A stretch of 64,000 nucleotides of DNA from CAVXJN01 sp963762165 (GTDB lineage: Bacteria > Pseudomonadota > Gammaproteobacteria > JASBUN01). How positions within the stretch are numbered: the first letter of the stretch is position 1; each line of letters starts with the position of its first letter. Shown in pieces: positions 38,796-46,869 of this stretch. Both the position numbers and the translations under genes were made by a program. The stretch is from positions 1,831,090 through 1,895,089 of the forward strand of contig CAVXJN010000003.1 of assembly GCA_963762165.1 (NCBI GenBank), written 5' to 3'. Under the pieces are notes generated by a model. The model did no database searches and had not been told where the DNA came from. It worked only from the letters and a program-made list of their open reading frames with translations.

Positions 38796-40139
38796 ATGGC
38801 ATTTCCGACCCACACTAAATATCTAGTCATCGGTGCAGGGATCCACGGATTGAGCACAGCATACCACCTGGCGCTGGAGCTGAAAGCGCGGGGCACCGGG
38901 AGCGGCAAAGATATCCTGATTGTGGATAAGTCGGGGATCAGCGCCGGCGCTTCTGGCATCGCATGCGGCGTCATCCGCAATAATTACTTCCAGCCCGCCA
39001 TGCGCCAACTCATGGCCCACAGCGTCGATGTATGGGAAAGCGACCCGAAAGCGTACAGCTATCACCCAGTCGGTTACATGCAGATCAGTCCGGAAGCAAT
39101 GCATGAGGACGTCGCCACGATCGCGCAGCAGCAGAAGGAGATCGGGTATGAATCCGTCTTCATTGAAGGCGCAAAGGAGAGCGACCAATACATGAAGGGA
39201 CTATTTCACGATTGGCGCGCACAGGGGATAACGTCTGTCCTACACGAGAAGCGTGGCGGGTACGCCAACAACACTCGCAGTATGTACGGTCTGGCATCGA
39301 AGGCAGAAGCGGAAGGCGTGCGAATCATGAGTGGGGTGCGCGTCACCGGATTCGAGAGCAAGAGCACCGGCGGTGCAATATCCGCGGTCGAAACCAACAA
39401 AGGCAAAATCGCTTGCGACTACGTCATTGTCGGAGCCGGGCCATGGGCGAAGCTTTTCTGGGACATGCTCGAGCTACCGCGGGCAATAGAGATCAAGGGC
39501 ACGGACGGTACGATTCACCGCGATGTTCCCATGTGGGTCTACTGGTCGCTGCAGGAAGGAACGCTCGGTGTCGATCCGGATCTACAAAAGACCAACGACG
39601 GCAACATGCCTCCGGTGTTGCATGTCGACTCGGATGCACCTCTGTGCTCGGACGTTGATGGTTCTCTGATTACAGACAAGATGTGGGGGATCTACTACAA
39701 GCCCGACTTCCATTTTGGCGGGGTGCAGGGTGGCGCTGCGCCGAACAAGATCGACACCGATCCGGACGAAGTCCGCGTCGATCCATATGGTACGGAATCG
39801 CCTGATTATATCGTCGATGATGATTTCGCGCTCATGTGGGTGTCGGCTCTGGCGCACTGTCAGGAGCGCTTCCATGGCACGCTGCCGAAATACAAGAAGG
39901 AGCCCTCCGGAGGCATAGGCGCTTTTACGCCGGATAGCTTCCCGGTGTTCGATGTGTTCCGAGAGAATTGCTATTTCATCGCGGATTCAAACCACGGCTA
40001 TAAGATGATTGGCGTCGGAAAGCTGGTAGCGCAGGAAATCTGTGGCGCGCCCAGCCGACTACTTGCGCCATTTCGGTTCTCGAGATACGCGGAGGGCAAG
40101 CTCCATCCGGTATCCCATAGCCCGTTCCCGTGGAGTTAG
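38796..40139 (+). CDS. DAO-family FAD-dependent oxidoreductase
   Basis: 447 residues. Dinucleotide motif YLVIGAGIHGLSTAYHLALE at residue ~10, ATG-like segment KIACDYVIVGAGPWA near 210, C-terminal NHGYKMIGVGKLVAQE where DAO/sarcosine-oxidase proteins end their FAD site. Related to sarcosine oxidase beta and N-methylglutamate dehydrogenase A, which oxidise secondary N-methyl amines to formaldehyde plus amine. First gene of an operon with a glutamine-synthetase-like ligase and an N-methylglutamate-synthase-like trio, so N-methylglutamate is a good candidate substrate. No partner subunits (soxA, D, G types) are present. GAGGAG site upstream; ATG 38796. Confidence 0.82.
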   Translation: MAFPTHTKYLVIGAGIHGLSTAYHLALELKARGTGSGKDILIVDKSGISAGASGIACGVIRNNYFQPAMRQLMAHSVDVWESDPKAYSYHPVGYMQISPEAMHEDVATIAQQQKEIGYESVFIEGAKESDQYMKGLFHDWRAQGITSVLHEKRGGYANNTRSMYGLASKAEAEGVRIMSGVRVTGFESKSTGGAISAVETNKGKIACDYVIVGAGPWAKLFWDMLELPRAIEIKGTDGTIHRDVPMWVYWSLQEGTLGVDPDLQKTNDGNMPPVLHVDSDAPLCSDVDGSLITDKMWGIYYKPDFHFGGVQGGAAPNKIDTDPDEVRVDPYGTESPDYIVDDDFALMWVSALAHCQERFHGTLPKYKKEPSGGIGAFTPDSFPVFDVFRENCYFIADSNHGYKMIGVGKLVAQEICGAPSRLLAPFRFSRYAEGKLHPVSHSPFPWS

Positions 40140-40268
40140 CGTGGCGTTCGCATCCCATCAATCGGGCACGAACGAACCGCAGGATGACAACGGGGCGCGC
40201 CCGGCTGTGAGCCGCGACGCGTGGCGCCCATTCAATTCACGTGCGTATCAGCGGAAAGGAAAGACGGA

Positions 40269-41741
40269 ATGACAGACTTAGATAAACACGTAAATGCGCC
40301 GGGCCGTGCCGACATGGTGAAGCAGGTCCGAGAAATGATCAACGAACTCGGAATTCAGTACATCTACTTCCAGTTCATATCTGTCACCGGGCGGATCGTC
40401 GGAAAAGGTATTCCTGCAGACCATTGGGAGCGTACGGCCGAGCGCGGTTTTCAGCTCGTTTACGGTTCGACGGCCAATCTGTACATCGATCGTCACGGGC
40501 ACTATATCGGCTACGGTGCAGAAGCCTCTGAACTGGTCGGCATCCCCGATCCGGAAACGTTCTGTCAGCTGCCTTGGGACAAACGTGTCGCCCGGGTCTT
40601 CTGCACTTGTTTCCGCAACCGGGAGGAACGGAACAATCCCGGCGGCCATTTGACGTCCGACTGCCGCGGCAACCTGCGTTTGTTCCATGAGGAGTTCAAG
40701 GACAAACACAACGGCATGCACCTGCGTATCGGTACTGAACCCGAGATGATGTGGTTGAAGCGGGGCCCTGACGGTTTGGCGACAGGCGGGGTGACCAAAC
40801 CGAACTGCTATCACATCGATCAGTTCGAAGAATTGCGTCCGGTATTCATGAAGGTCATCGAGTATTCGCAAGCCATGGGCCTGGATATGATCCAAGGCGA
40901 CCACGAAGACGCGCCAGGTCAGTTGGAACTGAACTGGATGTACGACGATGTTCTGCGCAACAGCGATCGGCTGACAACTTACCGCCAGATTTGTGCGCAG
41001 GTTGCGCGCGAGCATAACTTGATTGCCTGTTTTATGACCAAGCCTTTCATGGGCGTGTCTGCTTCCGGTTGCCATCACAATGTTTCTCTCTGGCGCGGAG
41101 GAGAAAGCGCAGTCAACTCACTGCACTTCGATTCGCTTCCAGCAATGCCGGATGTGTTCAGTTATCTGGGCGGCGGGGAGAACCTGTTCATGCCCGATCC
41201 GAGCATCGATGAGCGCAAGCCCGGCCCGGTGGGTCTGAAATGCATCGGCGGCGTCATTCATCATCTTCGTGCCCTGACCGCGATCGGATCCTCTACGGTC
41301 AACTCTTACCGTCGCCTGTGGGACACCGGATTCTGGGCCCCGGTGTTTGCAGACTGGGGTTATCAGAATCGAACCTGCGGCCTACGTGTGTCTGCGCCTG
41401 GGCGTTTTGAATATCGCTCGGTGGATTCCATGGTCAATCCCTACCTCATGGGTGCGGCGATCCTCAAGGCATTTGACGATGGATTGGAGAATGATCGCGA
41501 CCCCGGTGAACCGGAAGAGCGCAACATCTACGAAGCCATGGAGGCCGGTAAGGAAGTGCAGCGTCTACCGATGTCGTTGGGCGAAGCGCTTGAAGCGCTC
41601 AAGTCAGACGAAACGATCCGGTCGGCCATGCCAGACGAGATGTATCGGGTGTTCATGCATTACAAGAACGACGAGTGGGAGAAGTTTAATCACACGGTGA
41701 CCGAGTGGGATGTCAAAAGCTACCTCGATTACCTGCCATGA
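40269..41741 (+). CDS. Glutamine-synthetase-family ligase, candidate gamma-glutamylmethylamide synthetase
   Basis: 490 residues. Catalytic-domain motifs: RIGTEPEMMW (metal glutamates), QGDHEDAPGQLELNW, FMTKPFMGVSASGCHHNVSLW (histidine of the ATP/metal site), and FEYRSVDSMVNPYL. Ligases of this family join glutamate to ammonia or to an amine such as methylamine. Being placed beside mgs-like genes and near trimethylamine dehydrogenase favours glutamate plus methylamine, but true glutamine synthetase activity cannot be excluded. Intact; 129 bases after the FAD gene. Confidence 0.78.
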   Translation: MTDLDKHVNAPGRADMVKQVREMINELGIQYIYFQFISVTGRIVGKGIPADHWERTAERGFQLVYGSTANLYIDRHGHYIGYGAEASELVGIPDPETFCQLPWDKRVARVFCTCFRNREERNNPGGHLTSDCRGNLRLFHEEFKDKHNGMHLRIGTEPEMMWLKRGPDGLATGGVTKPNCYHIDQFEELRPVFMKVIEYSQAMGLDMIQGDHEDAPGQLELNWMYDDVLRNSDRLTTYRQICAQVAREHNLIACFMTKPFMGVSASGCHHNVSLWRGGESAVNSLHFDSLPAMPDVFSYLGGGENLFMPDPSIDERKPGPVGLKCIGGVIHHLRALTAIGSSTVNSYRRLWDTGFWAPVFADWGYQNRTCGLRVSAPGRFEYRSVDSMVNPYLMGAAILKAFDDGLENDRDPGEPEERNIYEAMEAGKEVQRLPMSLGEALEALKSDETIRSAMPDEMYRVFMHYKNDEWEKFNHTVTEWDVKSYLDYLP

Positions 41742-41813
41742 CGGATGCAGCTTGTAGTTTGCTGCCAGCCCACGTGATTTGCTCTTGACTATTGCTTCTG
41801 GAGGCTAGACGCG

Positions 41814-42749
41814 ATGTGCGGAATTGCAGGTTTGATACATAAGGGATCGAGCGCTGATGTAGGCACGGAGATGACCGCGATGTTGCAGGCGTTGAAACAC
41901 CGCGGACCTGACTCCACCGGTTACGCGCTCTACGGAAAGCCGCACGAAGGCCACTACATAATGCGGTATAAGGTAGCCGAAGGCGCAGAGTTGAAGAAGG
42001 GCTTCGACATCCACAAGAAGGTGGCCCAGCGCATCGCGCAAGTCACTGAGCGGCTGGAAGAACGGGATGCCAAAATCCTCGAAGACGACGAGGCAACGGA
42101 ATATGCGCGCCGCGTTGTATTCACCTTCGGTGGCGATATGGAGGGGCTTGCCAACTATATCGAGGACATCGAGGGCGTCGAGATTCTGTCGATAGGTTCG
42201 GCCCTGGAGCTCATCAAGGACTTGGGCGACGCGGCAACCGTCTCCGGGCAGTACCATCTCAATGGGTTTCAGGGAACCCACGCAATGGGACACACGCGCA
42301 TGGCGACCGAGTCGGATGTCGATATCCGCTCTGCGCACCCGTATTGGGCCCATCCCTACAACGATGTCGCCGTAGTTCACAATGGCCAGCTGACCAACTA
42401 TTGGACTGCTCGACGCCGCTTGGAACACAAGGGGCATCGTTTCAAATCGAACTGCGATTCTGAGCTGATCGCGGTTTATATCGCAGCCAAGCTCGAAGAG
42501 GGCGTTGAGCTCGAAGAGGCCATGAAGTCTTCCGTCAACGATCTCGACGGCGTCTTTACGTACATTGTGGCGACATCGAATTCCTTGGGGATCGCGAAAG
42601 ACACCATGGCGGCCAAACCGCTGGTCCTCTATGAAAGCGACGACTTCATTGCCATGGCGTCTGAGGAAGTGGCGATCCGTAGTATTTTTCCGCACGAGAT
42701 CGATACCTTCGATCCGTATGAGGGTGAGGTACGAGTATGGCAAAGCTAA
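41814..42749 (+). CDS. mgsA: Class II glutamine amidotransferase, N-methylglutamate synthase subunit A type
   Basis: 311 residues starting MCGIAGL with nucleophile Cys2, then LKHRGPDSTGYALYG, GTHAMGHTRMATESDVDIRSAHPYWAHPYNDVAVVHNGQLTNYW and SNCDSELIAVY, all N-terminal-nucleophile amidotransferase motifs. Equivalent to the amidotransferase domain of glutamate synthase split off as a separate protein (MgsA/GlxB). Releases ammonia or methylamine from a gamma-glutamyl amide for the partner subunits. Overlaps the next gene by 13 bases. Confidence 0.82.
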   Translation: MCGIAGLIHKGSSADVGTEMTAMLQALKHRGPDSTGYALYGKPHEGHYIMRYKVAEGAELKKGFDIHKKVAQRIAQVTERLEERDAKILEDDEATEYARRVVFTFGGDMEGLANYIEDIEGVEILSIGSALELIKDLGDAATVSGQYHLNGFQGTHAMGHTRMATESDVDIRSAHPYWAHPYNDVAVVHNGQLTNYWTARRRLEHKGHRFKSNCDSELIAVYIAAKLEEGVELEEAMKSSVNDLDGVFTYIVATSNSLGIAKDTMAAKPLVLYESDDFIAMASEEVAIRSIFPHEIDTFDPYEGEVRVWQS

Positions 42750-43579
42750 AGCATAAGGATTCCCATGAGCTGGGAATGCATACGGAGCAACTCGCGGGCC
42801 GCACACAGCAGGTGTTCTTCGATCCATCTGAGGACGAGAATTTTCTCTATCCGGGTGCGTTCGAGGTCGACTTCGACAAAGTGGCGGACTTCGATGCTGC
42901 CGACATGACGATCAGTGCCGTCAACCTTCGTATCCGTGAGCTGATGAAGGAAGGCTACGGCACCATCAATGTCAAGAATCCGGGCGCAAAGCATTCCCTC
43001 GGCGTCGGCATCCTGAATCGGCTTAATCTGAACTTCGAAGGAAGTCTCGGCTATTTCGGTTGCGGTCTGATCGATGGTCCAAATGTCCGTATCAACGGGC
43101 GGGTAGGCTGGTCGTGCGCCGAGAACATGATGGCGGGCACGGTTGTGATCGAAAAAAACGCGGGCTCGACATTCGGTGCGGCAATACGCGGCGGGGACCT
43201 GGTCTGTAAGGGCGACGCTGGCAGCCGAGTAGGCATCGACCAGAAAGGCGGCACCATCATTGTCGGCGGCCGAGTAGGCATGAACACCGGTTTTATGATG
43301 CAGCGCGGGCGCATGGTGATCCTCGGTGATTCGGGACCGAACCTTGGCGACTCGATGTACGACGGGACGATCTACATTGCCGGCAAAATTCAAAGCCTGG
43401 GTGTGGATGCGGTGGAAGGCGAGATGACCGAAACCGATGTCAAATGGTTAACGCACAAGTTGTCCGTTTACGGTCTCGAAGCGCCCAACGGGATCAAAAA
43501 CATCACCAAGATCGTATCCGGGAAGCAACTCTGGAACTACGACAACCTCGAGCCGGTGGAGAAGAAGCTGGTTCTGTGA
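42737..43579 (+). CDS. mgsB: GXGXG-domain protein, N-methylglutamate synthase subunit B type
   Basis: 280 residues; right-handed beta-helix domain as at the C terminus of glutamate synthase, with regular glycine repeats: INGRVGWSCAENMMAGTVVIEKNAG, GDAGSRVGIDQKGGTIIVGGRVGMNTGFMMQRGRMVILGDSGPNLGDSMYDGTIYIAG. A structural subunit linking amidotransferase and synthase parts. Intact. Confidence 0.85.
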   Translation: MAKLKHKDSHELGMHTEQLAGRTQQVFFDPSEDENFLYPGAFEVDFDKVADFDAADMTISAVNLRIRELMKEGYGTINVKNPGAKHSLGVGILNRLNLNFEGSLGYFGCGLIDGPNVRINGRVGWSCAENMMAGTVVIEKNAGSTFGAAIRGGDLVCKGDAGSRVGIDQKGGTIIVGGRVGMNTGFMMQRGRMVILGDSGPNLGDSMYDGTIYIAGKIQSLGVDAVEGEMTETDVKWLTHKLSVYGLEAPNGIKNITKIVSGKQLWNYDNLEPVEKKLVL

Positions 43580-43600
43580 ACACAATCCGAGGATTCTGAA

Positions 43601-44989
43601 ATGAGTGCATCCAAGAAAAGTGTGAAATCGGCGGTTGGCCGGGCGAAACGTGATCCGGAAGAGCGTAACCATAATGTCCTCGGCTCCAGCTTCATATTCC
43701 CGCCTCGGGTTATCGACGATATCCACGTCAAAGCGGAACTGGGCCGTTATAGAATGCGCGGCTTTTCACTGTTCAAGAAGATTCCGACGTGGGATGACTT
43801 GACCTTCCTGCCAGGTACGCTGACCCGTTTCGTGATCGAGGGCTACCGCGAGAAGTGCATTACTAAAACCATCCTGGGGCCGCGTGCGAAACGGCCGCTG
43901 GAACTGGACATCCCGGTGTATATCACCGGCATGAGCTTCGGTGCTCTGAGCTATGAAGCCAAGACCGCACTGGCCCGCGGCGCTACCATGGCAGGGTCTG
44001 CGACCTGCTCCGGGGAAGGCGGCATGATTCCCGACGAGCGTCGCTATTCCGAGAAATGGTATTATCAATGCATCCAATCACGCTATGGTTTCAACCCGCA
44101 TCACTTGAGGCTGGCCGACGCGGTTGAATTCTTCATCGGCCAGGGTTGCAAAGTCGGCATGGGCGGCCATCTCATGGGCCAGAAGGTTACCGACCAGGTC
44201 GCCGAAATGCGTTCCCTCCCGGCTGGCATTGACCAGCGCTCTCCAGCGCGGCATCCGGATTGGCTCGGGCCAGATGACCTCGCCCTCAAGATCCAGGAAA
44301 TCCGCGAAGCGACCAATTGGGAGATTCCAATCCAATTGAAGCTTGGTTCAGCGCGTGTTTACGACGACGTGCGCATGGCCGCCAAGACGGATCCGGACTG
44401 CATCTATATTGATGGTATGGAGGGCGGTACTGGAGCGGGTCCTCACTTGGCGACCGAGGAGACCGGGGTTCCGGGCATTGCCGCAATCCGCCAGGCGCGC
44501 AAGGCGCTTGATGATGTCGGCAAGAGCGGCGAAATATCGTTGATTTACGCCGGCGGTATTCGCAACGGTGCCGACCTGGCGAAAGCCCTTGCGCTTGGCG
44601 CGGACGCTGTGGCAATCGGACACTCTGCCCTGATAGCGCTGAATTGCAACAAGGACATTCCGGAAGCCGACTACCCGACTGAAATTGGTGTGGATGCCGG
44701 ATATTGCTATCACTGCCACACGGGTCGTTGTCCGGTCGGCGTGACAACGCAGGACCCTAAGTTGCGGGCCCGTCTGCATCCGGACGAAGCGGCAGAGCGT
44801 GTCTACAACTTCCTTCATACATTGACCATCGAGGCGCAGTTGTTCGCGCGTGCGTGTGCGAAGACCAATGTGCATTCACTGGAACCGGAGGATCTTGCCG
44901 CATTGACGATGGAGGCATCGGCCATGGCGCAGGTGCCGCTTGCCGGTTCACAACACACGGTCGGCCGACCAGACATGACACGGTACTGA
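43601..44989 (+). CDS. mgsC: FMN and Fe-S glutamate-synthase-like protein, N-methylglutamate synthase subunit C type
   Basis: 462 residues, TIM-barrel synthase domain. IYIDGMEGGTGAGPHLATEETGVPGIAAI and ISLIYAGGIRNGADLAKALALGADAVAIG form the FMN site; the cluster cysteines are in GYCYHCHTGRCPVGVTTQDP. Adds ammonia or methylamine to 2-oxoglutarate (or converts the glutamyl amide) as in MgsC/GlxD. Twenty-one bases after mgsB. Intact. Confidence 0.85.
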   Translation: MSASKKSVKSAVGRAKRDPEERNHNVLGSSFIFPPRVIDDIHVKAELGRYRMRGFSLFKKIPTWDDLTFLPGTLTRFVIEGYREKCITKTILGPRAKRPLELDIPVYITGMSFGALSYEAKTALARGATMAGSATCSGEGGMIPDERRYSEKWYYQCIQSRYGFNPHHLRLADAVEFFIGQGCKVGMGGHLMGQKVTDQVAEMRSLPAGIDQRSPARHPDWLGPDDLALKIQEIREATNWEIPIQLKLGSARVYDDVRMAAKTDPDCIYIDGMEGGTGAGPHLATEETGVPGIAAIRQARKALDDVGKSGEISLIYAGGIRNGADLAKALALGADAVAIGHSALIALNCNKDIPEADYPTEIGVDAGYCYHCHTGRCPVGVTTQDPKLRARLHPDEAAERVYNFLHTLTIEAQLFARACAKTNVHSLEPEDLAALTMEASAMAQVPLAGSQHTVGRPDMTRY

Positions 44990-45002
44990 GGAGGACGCCA
45001 GC

Positions 45003-45389
45003 ATGGCAGAGCAAGATGTCAACAAATTCATGACCGGCGACGGCGTCGACACCGAACGTGAAAAGATGATCGGTCAGCATATCGGGTATCGCTACGACGT
45101 CAATCTCGTGCCCGACCTGTCCAAGGTGACGCCGTTTTTGACGAAGTATATGGAGGTCATGGGTTGGAAGGACCTCAACTGGTTGGAAGACGTACATATG
45201 GGCTATGAGGAGGGCAAGCCGGCGGTGTTCGATCGCAACATCAACGGCTGGGTGCAGGTGCCGAGTGACATCGGTCTTCCTGACAACCAGCAGGATCGGG
45301 ACATGATCGCGCGCGAGTTGTTGGTCAAGTTCCAGATGTCGCCCAACCACCCGTTGGTGGAGCTGAAGCGCGCATACTCCAAATTCTGA
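45003..45389 (+). CDS. Unknown protein in the N-methylglutamate operon
   Basis: 128 residues, acidic and hydrophilic, no signal peptide, no cysteine. Recognisable only as a tidy soluble protein (EREKMIGQHIGYRYDVNLVPDLSKVTPFLTKYMEVMGWKDLNWLEDVHMGYEEGKPAVFDRN...). I know no family for it. GAGGAGGACGCCAGC precedes the ATG, and it follows mgsC by 13 bases, so it is made with the synthase and may be a small subunit or assembly factor. Confidence 0.7.
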   Translation: MAEQDVNKFMTGDGVDTEREKMIGQHIGYRYDVNLVPDLSKVTPFLTKYMEVMGWKDLNWLEDVHMGYEEGKPAVFDRNINGWVQVPSDIGLPDNQQDRDMIARELLVKFQMSPNHPLVELKRAYSKF

Positions 45390-45476
45390 TTGTTACCGGG
45401 ACTGGCACCGCCGCTGACCGGGGGTCGGCCGCGCGTGCCAGGCCGCCAACGAACATCGTGGCGGAGGTTGGCAGCT

Positions 45477-46061
45477 ATGATTGGAACACATCGGGGTGCT
45501 CAATTGGATTTGGCGAAACACGTCCTTAGGGATCACTTTCTGGGTTGGCAATGCCGCATCCGCCAGTTCGCGGTGCGCCGCGATGCGGGGCGCCCGGGTC
45601 CGGGCATGCGGCCGATGCTATATGTGGACGATCAAAAGATCGGCAGGATCACCGTCTTGATCAACAAGCGCGATCCGGAAAAGATCGCTGCGGAGTTTCG
45701 ACATGCTTATCAGCGCACCGCGGACCCGGCAGATCGCATGGAGGCCGCGTTGCGCAAATTGGCCGAGGCCTACTTTCAGCGGGCCGGCGAGTTTTCCGAT
45801 GAGCTAACTGCACTATTCGCGATTGATTCTACGCTTGCCGAAGCATTGGTCGCACATGGTACGTGCAGACTTGAATTCGAACACGGCCGGCAAGAGTTTC
45901 GACTTCCGTGCGAAGTGCATAAGCTGGCCAAAGATGACCCGGCGTTTCAGGTCACCTATTGGCACAATAGCCTGTTTAACCCGAGCATGCCCGGCGAGGT
46001 TACAGTGCTGGGATTTCGGCCGCAGTGGAAGCACGCTGTAGCCGATCCGGCGCCGCAGTGA
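45477..46061 (+). CDS. Unknown protein downstream of the N-methylglutamate synthase genes
   Basis: 194 residues, basic N-terminal half (LAKHVLRDHFLGWQCRIRQFAVRRDAGRPGPGMRPML), then helical middle and a beta-rich end (CRLEFEHGRQEFRLPCEVHKLAKDDPAFQVTYWHNSLFNPSMPGEVTVLGFRPQW). No motif recognised. CGGAGG site seven bases before ATG 45477. Same strand and unbroken, probably in the operon. Confidence 0.65.
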   Translation: MIGTHRGAQLDLAKHVLRDHFLGWQCRIRQFAVRRDAGRPGPGMRPMLYVDDQKIGRITVLINKRDPEKIAAEFRHAYQRTADPADRMEAALRKLAEAYFQRAGEFSDELTALFAIDSTLAEALVAHGTCRLEFEHGRQEFRLPCEVHKLAKDDPAFQVTYWHNSLFNPSMPGEVTVLGFRPQWKHAVADPAPQ

Positions 46062-46110
46062 AACCACTCGTGCGCGACGTCGGTCAACAACACGATAGGC
46101 ACGAGCGGTT

Positions 46111-46545
46111 GTGAGCGAGTGGGCGCCAGAGACCGGAGAATTACATCACGGCTCTTGTCTGTGCGGTGCAGTGCGCTACTCCATTAACGGCATGTTGCGC
46201 CAAGTTGCGGCCTGTCATTGCACCGAGTGCCTCCGATTCCATGGTAATTTCGCAGCCTACACGGCGGCGCCGCGCGAGGCGGTGGTGATCGAGGACCAGC
46301 AGAACTGCCTCGCCTGGTTCGACGCAAAGCGCGGAGTCAGGCGTGGTTTCTGCAGACGCTGCGGGTCGAGCCTGTTTTGGGACCGTATCGATCGTCCGGT
46401 TCTCAGTATAAGCGCCGGAAGCCTCGAGCAACCCACTGGTCTTTCGATCTACGCACACATACATGTGGCCAGCAAGAGTGACTACTACGTGCTCTGCGAC
46501 GGCGTGGAGCAATATTCGGAAGGACTACCAGATGCAGGCGTGTAG
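46111..46545 (+). CDS. GFA/CENP-V family zinc protein (formaldehyde-activating-like)
   Basis: 144 residues from GTG 46111. Zinc-binding cysteines as in Gfa: GSCLCGAVRY, ACHCTECLRFHG and CRRCGSSLFW. Gfa proteins were described as speeding formation of S-hydroxymethylglutathione from formaldehyde, though for many members the role is unsure. Its place behind genes whose products would release formaldehyde fits that role. Confidence 0.8.
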   Translation: MSEWAPETGELHHGSCLCGAVRYSINGMLRQVAACHCTECLRFHGNFAAYTAAPREAVVIEDQQNCLAWFDAKRGVRRGFCRRCGSSLFWDRIDRPVLSISAGSLEQPTGLSIYAHIHVASKSDYYVLCDGVEQYSEGLPDAGV

Positions 46546-46610
46546 CAATGCGGGCGGGGAACTCTCTCCGCCGAATGCACGGGTCCGTGGGCACGCGAGT
46601 CAGAAAAATA

Positions 46611-46643
46611 CCCTCAAATAGGTATCGCCAATGAGACATTGAT
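46611..46643 (+). promoter_or_regulatory. Putative island regulatory site 3
   Basis: CCCTCAAATAGG-TAT..C..A.GAG..ATTGAT, matching site 1 at 21 of 33 aligned bases with a three-base gap inside the G run. It lies in the 324-base gap 46546-46869, 227 bases before the permease ATG; no gene was seen in that gap. Confidence 0.3.
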
Positions 46644-46869
46644 GGATCGCTTGCGGCGATTGACCATCTGTGAGGTGCAAACGCATCAAGTGCCTGCGTT
46701 ACGGCGGCTGGCAGAAGAACAAGCCAGCAATGATTGGCCGTGCACGCAGCGGTATAACAATAGCGAAGTGCCGAGTGCAAACGGGCGTCAGCCCTGAATC
46801 CGTGTCGCCGAAGGAACGGCTTGGAAACGAACGGAACTTGCGCGAGCAACCAACCGTGGGAGATGAGTA

